Notes: a model not told the origin generated them from the sequence alone. A stretch of 8,260 nt of DNA from Fimenecus sp051881435 (GCA_051881435.1 JBJEPW010000031.1:1-8260); one strand, 5' to 3'; positions 1 through 6,052 are shown, counted from the first letter of the stretch. Program-made: numbers and translations.

Positions 1-165
1 TTGGATAAACGCTGAAAGCATCTAAGCGTGAAGCCATCTCCAAGATAAGATATCCCATAGCATAAGCTAGTAAGACCCCATATGGACTATATGGTTGATA
101 GGTTGCGTGTGTAAGCGTGGTGACACGTTCAGCTTGGCAATACTAATAGGTCGAGGGCTTGACCA
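1..165 (+). rRNA. 23S ribosomal RNA, 3' end (partial)
   Basis: The opening bases read as the conserved end of domain VI of bacterial 23S rRNA: the GGATAAACGCTGAAAGCATC segment, then GTGAAGCC, then the closing stretch AATACTAATAGGTCGAGGGC followed by TTGACCA. By comparison with the usual Firmicutes end (…CTTAACCA), the mature 3' end should lie at or near 165. The 5' part of the gene and the rest of the rRNA operon lie outside the window. No 5S rRNA follows: only 87 bases separate this end from the terminator hairpin. Confidence 0.95.
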
Positions 166-252
166 TTTTCTTGGTCTCTTATGTGTACACAATTTCTTCC
201 TCTGTCACTTCACCTTTGTTCAGTTTTCAGGGTGTATATCTCATTAAACATC

Positions 253-281
253 AAGACCTTCAGTTTTGAAGGTCTTTTTTT
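253..281 (+). terminator. Intrinsic terminator of the rRNA operon
   Basis: A perfect 9-bp stem, AAGACCTTC (253-261) with GAAGGTCTT (268-276), closes a 6-base loop (AGTTTT) and runs straight into a T tract (275-281). It is the first strong hairpin after the 23S gene, so it most likely ends rRNA transcription and separates the rRNA operon from the restriction-modification gene. Confidence 0.88.
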
Positions 282-299
282 GTATATTTTCAAATCAAC

Positions 300-328
300 T
301 TGCAGTTTGGAATTCAAATTGCTATAAT
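300..328 (+). promoter_or_regulatory. Sigma-A promoter of the MmeI-like R-M gene
   Basis: A -35 box TTGCAG (300-305) and a perfect -10 box TATAAT (323-328) are 17 bases apart, with an extended -10 TG at 320-321. Transcription should start near 335, giving a leader of about 30 bases. The gene therefore has its own promoter and does not depend on rRNA read-through. Confidence 0.8.
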
Positions 329-364
329 AATTTTGTAAACTTTTATACTTTCGGGGGAATTTTG

Positions 365-3115
365 ATGAAAGATTCAGCTGTGCGTACTGCGGCAAAAGAA
401 TTTGCGGAATATTGGAAAGATAAAGGATACGAAAAAGGGGAAAGCCAGCCCTTTTGGTTGTCCTTGCTTCATGACGTTTTGGGTGTAGAGTCACCTGAAA
501 AGTATATTACCTTTGAAGACCAAGTACACCTTGACCACACAAGCTTTATTGATGGATATATTCCCGAAACGAAGGTGCTTATTGAGCAAAAAGGTCTCGG
601 CAAAAACTTGCGCAAGCCTATTAAGCAGTCGGACGGTTCTTTGCTTACTCCTTTTCAGCAAGCAAAGCGTTATTCTGTGGAGCTTCCTTTTTCACAAAGA
701 CCGAGGTGGATAATAACCTGTAATTTTAGCGAGTTTCTCGTTTACGATATGGAAAATCCCAACTCCGAACCGGAGCAGATTTTGCTCAAAAACCTTGATA
801 AAGAATACTATCGCCTTGCTTTCATTGTTGATACGGGCAATGAGAATGTCAAAAGAGAAATGGAAATTTCCATTAAAGCTGGCGAGATTGTCGGCAAACT
901 CTATGATGCGCTTCGCAAACAGTATGTAAATCCCGATGATGAAAATTCACTTAAAAGTCTTAATATGCTCTGTGTGCGCCTTGTTTTCTGCTTTTATGCA
1001 GAAGATGCAGGTGTTTTCGGCAAGCACCTGATGTTCCATGATTATTTAAAGGGCTTTGATGCAAGGCATTTGCGTAATGCCCTTATTGACTTGTTTAAGA
1101 TATTGAATACAAAAGTTAATGACAGAGACCCATATATTGATGAAGAACTTGCCGCATTTCCTTATGTCAACGGCGGTCTTTTTGCAGAAGAAAATATAGA
1201 AATTCCCCAGTTTACAGAGGAAATTAAAGAGCTGATGCTGCAAAATGCCAGCGAAGATTTTGACTGGTCGGAAATTAGCCCCACAATTTTCGGCGCTCTT
1301 TTTGAAAGCACATTAAATCCCGAAACACGCAGAAGCGGCGGTATGCACTACACCTCTATTGAAAATATACATAAGGTGATTGACCCTCTTTTCCTTGACG
1401 ATTTAAAGAGTGAACTTGAAGATATAAAACAGCTCAAGCAACCAAATGTAAAAAATGATAGGCTTAATAAATTCTGTGAAAAGCTGTCACAACTCAAATT
1501 TCTTGATCCTGCCTGCGGTTCAGGTAATTTCTTAACTGAAACATATATCTCTCTGCGTAAGCTTGAAAATGAAGCAATATCAATAATCAATCAGGATCAA
1601 ATCATATTTGATACAGGCGATATTATAAAGGTTAAAATCAGCCAGTTTTACGGAATTGAGATAAACGATTTTGCCGTAACCGTTGCAAAAACTGCTCTTT
1701 GGATAGCTGAAAGTCAAATGATGAAAGAGACGGAAGATATTGTTCACACAACGATTGATTTTCTACCCCTTACAACAAATGCTTATATTGTAGAAGGCAA
1801 CGCCTTGCAAATTGATTGGGAAACAGTCGTACCGAAAAACGAACTTGATTATATTATGGGTAACCCACCGTTTGTAGGTAGTTCAATAAAAAGTAAAGTC
1901 GAACAACAAAATAAAGATAAAGAAAAAGTATTTGGTAATGTTAAAGTGGGCAAATTAGATTATGTTGCTTGTTGGCACAAAAAGGCAAACGATTATATTT
2001 ATGACACTCGGATCAAAGTAGCGTTTGTATCAACAAATTCTATCACACAAGGCGAACAAGTTCGACCTCTTTGGGAAGAGTTGCTTACAGACACATATAT
2101 AAATTTTGCATACAGAACATTTCAATGGGACAGTGAAGCAAATATTAAAGCGCATGTTCATTGTGTAATCATTGGATTTAGCAAAATTAACGAAAAAAAT
2201 AAATTTATTGTAGAGAATGATGTAAGAAAGCCAGCAACTAATATTAATGGCTATATTGTAAATGCACCTAATTTTTACATTAACTCTAGAGGTAAATCTC
2301 CAGAAAATATGCCTAAACTTACACAAGGAAACAAGCCTTGGGATGATGGAGGCCTAATTCTTACACCAGAAGAAAAGGATTACTTTATTAAAAAATACTC
2401 TTTCTTGGGACCTTACATAAAAGTGTATATGGGCTCGCGTGATTTTATAAACAATAACAAACGATATTGTTTTTGGTTTGTCGGTGCAAGTCCAAATGAA
2501 TACAGAAACATACCAGAACTTAGAGAGCGTTTGCAAGTTGTTGCTGATATTCGAAGTAAATCACCAACAGTTGCTGTTCAGAAGCAAGCCTTTACTCCTG
2601 CTATATTTTCTCAAATTAGACAGCCTTCAAGTGAATATATTATGATTCCAGAAACATCTAGTGCATCGAGAAGATATATTCCAATGGGATTTATGCAACC
2701 CGACATTATTGTAAGTAATTCTGTTATGACGGCAGAAAATGCCACACTTTATATGTTTGGTGTGCTTCAATCAAATGTTCATATGGCATGGGTTAGAACT
2801 TTATGTGGAAGATTAAAAAGCGATTATAGGTATTCTCCAGCACTATACAACAACTTCCCGTGGTGCAATCCAACTGACGAACAAAAAGCAAAAATTGAAC
2901 AAACGGCGCAGGCGATACTTGATGCAAGGGCGTTATATCCCGATTGCTCCCTTGCTGACTTGTATGATGAACTAACAATGCCTGTTGAACTTCGCAAAGC
3001 ACATCAGGCAAACGATAAAGCGGTTATGCAGGCGTACGGCTTTGACTATAAAACAATGACCGAAAGCGAATGTGTAGCAGAACTGATGAAAATGTATCAA
3101 AAGTTAATGAAGTAA
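365..3115 (+). CDS. MmeI-like Type IIL restriction-modification enzyme (fused endonuclease, adenine methyltransferase and target-recognition domain)
   Basis: A 916-residue single-chain enzyme, about the length of MmeI. In this family one polypeptide recognises an asymmetric site, methylates adenine on one strand and cuts at a fixed distance when the site is unmodified. Visible order: an N-terminal PD-(D/E)XK-type nuclease with D63, E74 and K76 (D-x10-E-Q-K); a helical spacer at about 160-370; the methyltransferase with SAM motif LDPACGSGNF (380-389), GIEIN (430-434) and catalytic NPPF (500-503); a target-recognition region at about 620-800; and a C-terminal helical region containing GRLKSDYRYS (815-824) and FPW (831-833). 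The start is ATG 365, because GGGGGA (353-358) sits 6 bases upstream; an in-frame ATG at 266 lies before the promoter, inside the terminator. All catalytic motifs are intact. Its own promoter and terminator make it monocistronic. DISARM- or BREX-type methyltransferases are related, but the nuclease motif favours Type IIL. The target site cannot be read from the sequence. Confidence 0.9.
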   Translation: MKDSAVRTAAKEFAEYWKDKGYEKGESQPFWLSLLHDVLGVESPEKYITFEDQVHLDHTSFIDGYIPETKVLIEQKGLGKNLRKPIKQSDGSLLTPFQQAKRYSVELPFSQRPRWIITCNFSEFLVYDMENPNSEPEQILLKNLDKEYYRLAFIVDTGNENVKREMEISIKAGEIVGKLYDALRKQYVNPDDENSLKSLNMLCVRLVFCFYAEDAGVFGKHLMFHDYLKGFDARHLRNALIDLFKILNTKVNDRDPYIDEELAAFPYVNGGLFAEENIEIPQFTEEIKELMLQNASEDFDWSEISPTIFGALFESTLNPETRRSGGMHYTSIENIHKVIDPLFLDDLKSELEDIKQLKQPNVKNDRLNKFCEKLSQLKFLDPACGSGNFLTETYISLRKLENEAISIINQDQIIFDTGDIIKVKISQFYGIEINDFAVTVAKTALWIAESQMMKETEDIVHTTIDFLPLTTNAYIVEGNALQIDWETVVPKNELDYIMGNPPFVGSSIKSKVEQQNKDKEKVFGNVKVGKLDYVACWHKKANDYIYDTRIKVAFVSTNSITQGEQVRPLWEELLTDTYINFAYRTFQWDSEANIKAHVHCVIIGFSKINEKNKFIVENDVRKPATNINGYIVNAPNFYINSRGKSPENMPKLTQGNKPWDDGGLILTPEEKDYFIKKYSFLGPYIKVYMGSRDFINNNKRYCFWFVGASPNEYRNIPELRERLQVVADIRSKSPTVAVQKQAFTPAIFSQIRQPSSEYIMIPETSSASRRYIPMGFMQPDIIVSNSVMTAENATLYMFGVLQSNVHMAWVRTLCGRLKSDYRYSPALYNNFPWCNPTDEQKAKIEQTAQAILDARALYPDCSLADLYDELTMPVELRKAHQANDKAVMQAYGFDYKTMTESECVAELMKMYQKLMK

Positions 3116-3135
3116 ATATTTTTTATGTTAAACGC

Positions 3136-3182
3136 AAAACTGTTGTTAATGGTATTAGAATACTAATAACAACAGTTTTTTT
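3136..3182 (+). terminator. Intrinsic terminator of the R-M gene
   Basis: A perfect 13-bp stem, AAAACTGTTGTTA (3136-3148) with TAACAACAGTTTT (3167-3179), flows into T residues (3176-3182). The 18-base apical part has a small internal inverted repeat (GTAT/ATAC). It begins 20 bases after the R-M stop codon. Confidence 0.85.
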
Positions 3183-3263
3183 CAAAATTTCCAAATAGAA
3201 CATTAAAATACGCCTTACTAAAACAAATTATTGCAAAATTAATTCAATAAAAGCGGAAAATGG

Positions 3264-3289
3264 TACAAGAAATGCAAGAATTTCTTGTA
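3264..3289. promoter_or_regulatory. Inverted repeat upstream of the wHTH gene promoter (possible operator)
   Basis: TACAAGAAAT (3264-3273) and ATTTCTTGTA (3280-3289) are perfect 10-base reverse complements around a 6-base centre. No T tract follows, so it is not a terminator. It ends 16 bases before the -35 box of the downstream promoter, a position suited to a dimeric regulator. The gene it precedes encodes a winged-helix protein, so autoregulation is a natural guess, but that is inference. Confidence 0.5.
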
Positions 3290-3292
3290 AAT

Positions 3293-3318
3293 TTGTAATT
3301 ATTTATTGACAATTACAA
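3293..3318. promoter_or_regulatory. Inverted repeat overlapping the -35 box (candidate operator)
   Basis: TTGTAATT (3293-3300) and AATTACAA (3311-3318) are perfect 8-base reverse complements with a 10-base spacer. The -35 hexamer TTGACA (3306-3311) lies between and partly within the arms, so a protein bound here would block RNA polymerase. Half-site centres are 18 bases apart, close to two helical turns, as for many dimeric winged-helix repressors. The identity of the binder is inferred. Confidence 0.5.
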
Positions 3319-3333
3319 TGTATATGGTATAAT
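3306..3333 (+). promoter_or_regulatory. Consensus promoter of the wHTH/deoxyribosyltransferase-like gene
   Basis: A perfect -35 TTGACA (3306-3311) and perfect -10 TATAAT (3328-3333) have a 16-base spacer and an extended -10 TG (3325-3326). The predicted start near 3340 leaves a leader of about 18 bases holding the strong ribosome site AAAGGAGG. So strong a promoter in front of an accessory gene suggests that expression is held down by a regulator. Confidence 0.85.
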
Positions 3334-3357
3334 TAAGAAAAAAGGAGGACGAGAAAT

Positions 3358-4278
3358 ATGCCATCAAGTTCAAAAATACAAGAAAAGATTATTGAATTCC
3401 TTTCGGATCAAGATAATCACAGCGTTCAAGAAATTAAGGCCTATTTGTCGATATGTGGTATTGAAGACTACACAGAGGGACAGTTCGCAGGCTCAATAAC
3501 CACTTTACAGAGAAATGGAACTATTCGAAAAATCGATAGAGGAGTATATTCAATGAAAAAAAGAAAAGAAGATATGAAAAAATGTTTTATTATTTGTCCG
3601 ATAGGGGAAGAAGGAAGCGACACTCGTATTAATGCAGACAAACTCTTTAAGTATATTATTACGCCGGTTTGTGAAGTCTGCGATTTTGACCCTGTTCGTG
3701 TTGATATGCAAAATGATGTGAATTCAATTAACCAGGCGATAATTGAATCTTTGGAAAATTCAGAATTAGTTATTGCAGATATATCGGGGCATAATCCGAA
3801 TGTATTTTACGAGATGGGATACAGAGCGAGAACTAAAAAGCCAATGATTCATTTAAAGAAAAAAGGCGAGATTTTACCGTTTGATGTCACAACTATACGC
3901 ACATTGGAATATGATTTGACGGATTTGGATAGTGTAGAAGAAATTAAAGATCGATTGAAAAAAACAATAGAATCATTCAGTTATTCCGATCTCGATGAAA
4001 CTCCAGTGGAAGAAGAAAAGACAGAAAGTTTTTCTACAACTATGATGCCCGTGTTATATCAAATACTTGATACTATGGGTGAGTTAAAGTTAGAAGTAAA
4101 GAAGTTTTCTACCGAAACTATAGGAACTGTTGTTAGGAGTATGCAACCAGTTCAGCCGCAAATGTCGCCCGATACTGCTCTGCAAATGCAGTTGATGAAT
4201 GGATTTATGCAAAATCCAGATAGCTTTATGAAGTTGATTGAACTTACGGAAAAAATGAATACAAATGATAAAAAATAA
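3358..4278 (+). CDS. Winged-helix protein fused to a nucleoside 2-deoxyribosyltransferase/TIR-like domain
   Basis: 306 residues. Residues about 5-66 look like a winged helix, ending in a wing-like turn IRKIDRGVYS. Residues about 75-208 resemble the nucleoside 2-deoxyribosyltransferase/TIR-like fold: a hydrophobic first strand FIICPIG (77-83), then EGSDTR (85-90), a second strand SELVIADISG (135-144), and NPNVFYEMGYRA (146-157). By analogy with deoxyribosyltransferases, E152 would be the nucleophile and D141 a substrate-binding acid. Relatives of this fold cleave N-glycosidic bonds in nucleosides, nucleotides or NAD, and several act as effectors in phage-defence proteins. An acidic linker (about 210-222) leads to a Met/Gln-rich, probably helical tail (225-306). 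ATG 3358 follows GGAGG (3344-3348) by 9 bases. It is the first gene of a unit with the small cysteine-rich gene 32 bases downstream. Domain assignment is by motif recognition; substrate and defence role are inferred. A DNA-binding regulator sensing a nucleotide is an alternative. Confidence 0.7.
   Translation: MPSSSKIQEKIIEFLSDQDNHSVQEIKAYLSICGIEDYTEGQFAGSITTLQRNGTIRKIDRGVYSMKKRKEDMKKCFIICPIGEEGSDTRINADKLFKYIITPVCEVCDFDPVRVDMQNDVNSINQAIIESLENSELVIADISGHNPNVFYEMGYRARTKKPMIHLKKKGEILPFDVTTIRTLEYDLTDLDSVEEIKDRLKKTIESFSYSDLDETPVEEEKTESFSTTMMPVLYQILDTMGELKLEVKKFSTETIGTVVRSMQPVQPQMSPDTALQMQLMNGFMQNPDSFMKLIELTEKMNTNDKK
3538..3555 (+). promoter_or_regulatory. Possible internal ribosome site and start within the wHTH fusion gene
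   Basis: AGAGGAG (3538-3544) lies 8 bases before the in-frame ATG at 3553-3555, which is codon 66, precisely at the junction between the winged helix and the enzymatic domain. Initiation here would give a 241-residue enzyme domain without its DNA-binding part. The same bases encode the wing residues DRGVYS, so the match may be accidental. Confidence 0.35.
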
Positions 4279-4310
4279 AATCCATAATAAAGATATTAAG
4301 GCTGGGAAAT

Positions 4311-4538
4311 ATGTATTTAAAGGAAATTGGTAGAGTTTATTGTAAAGAGTGTGAACAAGATGTACTGATAAATATTGCGCCGCCTCATAATGTTCAAACT
4401 TTAGGAACAACTATTGTTAGAGCAATTCCAAGCGGTTATTATATTTGTAGTAATTATAATTGTCCGTACAGCAAAATGCTCACAAAGTGTAATTGTCGAA
4501 CTATTGACGAACATACGGAGAACAATGATAACTGTTAG
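4311..4538 (+). CDS. Small cysteine-rich (zinc-ribbon-like) protein of unknown function
   Basis: 75 residues with seven cysteines. A CxxC knuckle (C11, C14) is followed by a central stretch without cysteines and a second cluster C46-x4-C51 and C60-x-C62, with a final C75. The pairing of an N-terminal CxxC with a later cysteine group suggests a bound zinc ion, though the spacing is not a textbook zinc ribbon. There is no signal peptide or membrane segment. It starts 32 bases after the stop of the wHTH fusion gene on the same strand with no terminator between, so the two are probably cotranscribed and may work together. The ribosome site is weak (GGCTGGGA just upstream of ATG 4311), so translation may be coupled or low. 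An overlapping ORF in another frame (4414-4752) is less credible. I do not recognise a family. Confidence 0.6.
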   Translation: MYLKEIGRVYCKECEQDVLINIAPPHNVQTLGTTIVRAIPSGYYICSNYNCPYSKMLTKCNCRTIDEHTENNDNC

Positions 4539-4631
4539 TGTTCACCACTCGTTCGATGAAGCAAAAAATGAGTGCACGGATACCTCCCTACAATTATGTG
4601 TCACCCATTACGCAAAACTAAATCATACGGT

Positions 4632-4659
4632 ACGGCGGGGGATTAACCCCGCCGTTTTT
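4632..4659 (+). terminator. Intrinsic terminator after the wHTH/cysteine-rich gene pair
   Basis: A perfect GC-rich 9-bp stem, ACGGCGGGG (4632-4640) with CCCCGCCGT (4647-4655), has a 6-base loop GATTAA and a T tract 4655-4659. It lies between the convergent genes. The T tract is only on the + strand side, so it mainly ends the rightward unit. The core resembles the GC-rich palindromes at 5838-5906 and may derive from such a repeat. Confidence 0.8.
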
Positions 4660-4679
4660 CTGTATATGCATCATTTTGT

Positions 4680-5759
4680 TTACCGAACCCAATCCTCTTT
4701 TAAAATGCCATATCTTTGTGCATCGCCTGTGCCGCGTCCGCCTTTTTTGTAATAGAACTGCGGGAAAAATCCCTCTTTTTTCATACCTAATTTTTCCATA
4801 ACCTTGCCCGAGGCAGGATTTTTTGTATCGTGACCGGCGGATATTCTGTGGAAACCGACCTCACAGAACAAAAAATCAAATACCGCGGTTGCCGCCTCGG
4901 TCATAATACCCTTGTTCCAATATGGAGCATCAATCTGCCACCCCATAACGGCTTCCCAAAGCGTATCGTGGTGCACAACGGCTATATTTCCGATAACCTT
5001 TCCCTCGTACTCAATCGCCCAGTTGTAGTTATCGATTTGCTTTGCATCGTCCGCCCACTGTTTAGCAATTTCTTTCGAGTCGGCGAGGGTTTTGTGGGGC
5101 TGATAACTGACGTATCGATTGACTTTCGGATTGCTTGCCCACCTAAAAATATCTTTGTAATCGGATTTTTTGAATTTTCGCAAGACCAGCCGTTCTGTTT
5201 GGAGCGTAACCGTGCCTTTATGGTGGGTTAATTCCTCGCCGTTCTTCGTCCAAAGATATTCTTTACAGTGAAAGGTCACGCTACCGTCGATTTTTTGATA
5301 TTCGCCGTATTTTGTGAATACAAGCCCGCAGTTGCGAAGCACTCGACCGCTGTTGGGATTTTCCACCGCATGGCACGAGCCGATGCGTTCGGCTTTTAAA
5401 TCATCTTTGGCAAAGCGGACGATTTCCCGTGCCGCCTCGGTGGCGTAGCCTTGGTGCCAGCGGTCAAAACGAAGATTATACCCCACACGCCATTGCTTGT
5501 AATCGCTGTTCCAATATATTCCCCCCGAGCCGATCAGCACGCCGCTTTCCTTTTCCACAAAGCCGAAATCATATTCGTTGTCAGAGTTGTGGTCGATGCT
5601 TTCGAGCCATGCAACGGTTGTTTCTATACTCTCGTGATTCGGGTAAGTCATATATTTTGTCACCCGTTCGTCACTTGCCCACCCGAATACGGCGGGTGCA
5701 TCCTCAACGGTGAGGGGACGCAAAATCAGTCTTTCTGTTTCTAAAATCGGTGTTTGCAT
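4680..5759 (-). CDS. Tandem two-domain GNAT N-acetyltransferase (RimJ/RimL-like)
   Basis: 359 residues made of two complete GNAT domains of the RimJ/RimL (Acetyltransf_3) type, which transfer acetyl from acetyl-CoA to an amine, often a protein N-terminus or small molecule. Domain 1 (about 5-170) has TERLILRPL, the acetyl-CoA loop RWHQGYATEA (100-109) and ENPNSGRVLRNCGL (133-146). Domain 2 (about 187-359) repeats the plan with TERLVLRKF, YWNKGIMTEA (280-289) and DTKNPASGKVMEKLGM (311-326). The family is usually a single domain of about 170-190 residues, so this is a fusion or old internal duplication; the halves have diverged. I chose ATG 5759 because AAGGAG (5773-5768) lies 8 bases upstream; the in-frame GTG at 5768 overlaps that site. 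It is cytoplasmic, convergent with the upstream pair, and alone in its transcript. I found no clear promoter. The substrate is unknown. Confidence 0.88.
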   Translation of the reverse strand: MQTPILETERLILRPLTVEDAPAVFGWASDERVTKYMTYPNHESIETTVAWLESIDHNSDNEYDFGFVEKESGVLIGSGGIYWNSDYKQWRVGYNLRFDRWHQGYATEAAREIVRFAKDDLKAERIGSCHAVENPNSGRVLRNCGLVFTKYGEYQKIDGSVTFHCKEYLWTKNGEELTHHKGTVTLQTERLVLRKFKKSDYKDIFRWASNPKVNRYVSYQPHKTLADSKEIAKQWADDAKQIDNYNWAIEYEGKVIGNIAVVHHDTLWEAVMGWQIDAPYWNKGIMTEAATAVFDFLFCEVGFHRISAGHDTKNPASGKVMEKLGMKKEGFFPQFYYKKGGRGTGDAQRYGILKEDWVR

Positions 5760-5837
5760 TTGTATCACTCCTTATGTGTATTTTATGGATGCGGTGGGGG
5801 CAAACTGTGTTCGCACGTGGATATGGATGTGTTTTGC

Positions 5838-5856
5838 GGAACGGTATGACCGTTCC
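5838..5856. repeat. Short perfect palindrome (GGAACGGT-ATG-ACCGTTCC)
   Basis: GGAACGGT (5838-5845) and ACCGTTCC (5849-5856) form an 8-bp stem on a 3-base loop. It sits in the leader or upstream region of the tandem GNAT gene and adjoins the larger MITE-like element. No T tract is present in either direction, so it is not an evident terminator. I recall similar GAACGGT/ACCGTTC palindromes from intergenic DNA of gut Clostridia, which would make this a dispersed repeat, but I could not check copy number. Confidence 0.6.
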
Positions 5857-5863
5857 CTACGCG

Positions 5864-6044
5864 CGAAATTATATTTTACAGGGTAGGGCGGGGGCTTGCC
5901 CCCGCCGCGGGGTTCGAAGTGAATTGACGGCGGGGGGCGCGGGTGTCCGGTGGACACCTCTGCGAATGAAATGCGCAGAAGCGCTGTCTGAGACGGCAGG
6001 CGAGTAATTCAAGCCACCCGCCCTACCTGCACAAATCCATTTCG
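5864..6044. repeat. Non-coding MITE-like element with terminal inverted repeats and internal hairpins
   Basis: The ends are inverted repeats. GGTAGGGCGGG (5882-5892) is the perfect reverse complement of CCCGCCCTACC (6017-6027), and the match extends outward imperfectly to CGAAAT (5864-5869) and ATTTCG (6039-6044). Inside are three compact hairpins: GGCGGGGGC/GCCCCCGCC (5887-5906), GGTGTCC/GGACACC (5942-5958) and GCTGTC/GACGGC (5973-5987). It is far richer in G+C than its surroundings. I see no transposase or convincing ORF, and weak reading frames on both strands have improbable composition. It is best read as a miniature inverted-repeat or REP-like intergenic element. Together with the preceding palindrome it accounts for the gene-free stretch 5774-6052. 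Confidence 0.6.
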
Positions 6045-6052
6045 TGCGAAGT

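Noticed and set aside
306..319. Near-palindrome TTTGGAATTCAAA between the -35 and -10 boxes of the R-M promoter as an operator
   Set aside because: It is offset by one base from true symmetry and is AT-rich with an EcoRI-like core, so it is easily expected by chance.
266..364. 33-codon N-terminal extension of the R-M gene from ATG 266
   Set aside because: It starts inside the rRNA terminator and upstream of the promoter at 300-328, has no ribosome site, and the extra residues do not look like the family's N-terminus. ATG 365 has GGGGGA at the right distance.
4546..4574. Hairpin CACTCGTT/AATGAGTG just after the cysteine-rich gene
   Set aside because: Eight pairs including a G-U, a 13-base loop and no T tract; too weak to call, with a much stronger terminator 58 bases later.
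4414..4752. 112-residue + strand frame overlapping the cysteine-rich gene and running through the terminator into the tandem GNAT gene
   Set aside because: It crosses a strong terminator and overlaps two better-supported genes in other frames.
5868..5873. TATAAT on the - strand inside the repeat as a promoter for the tandem GNAT gene
   Set aside because: The bases about 17 upstream are GC-rich (AGCCCC) with no resemblance to a -35 box.
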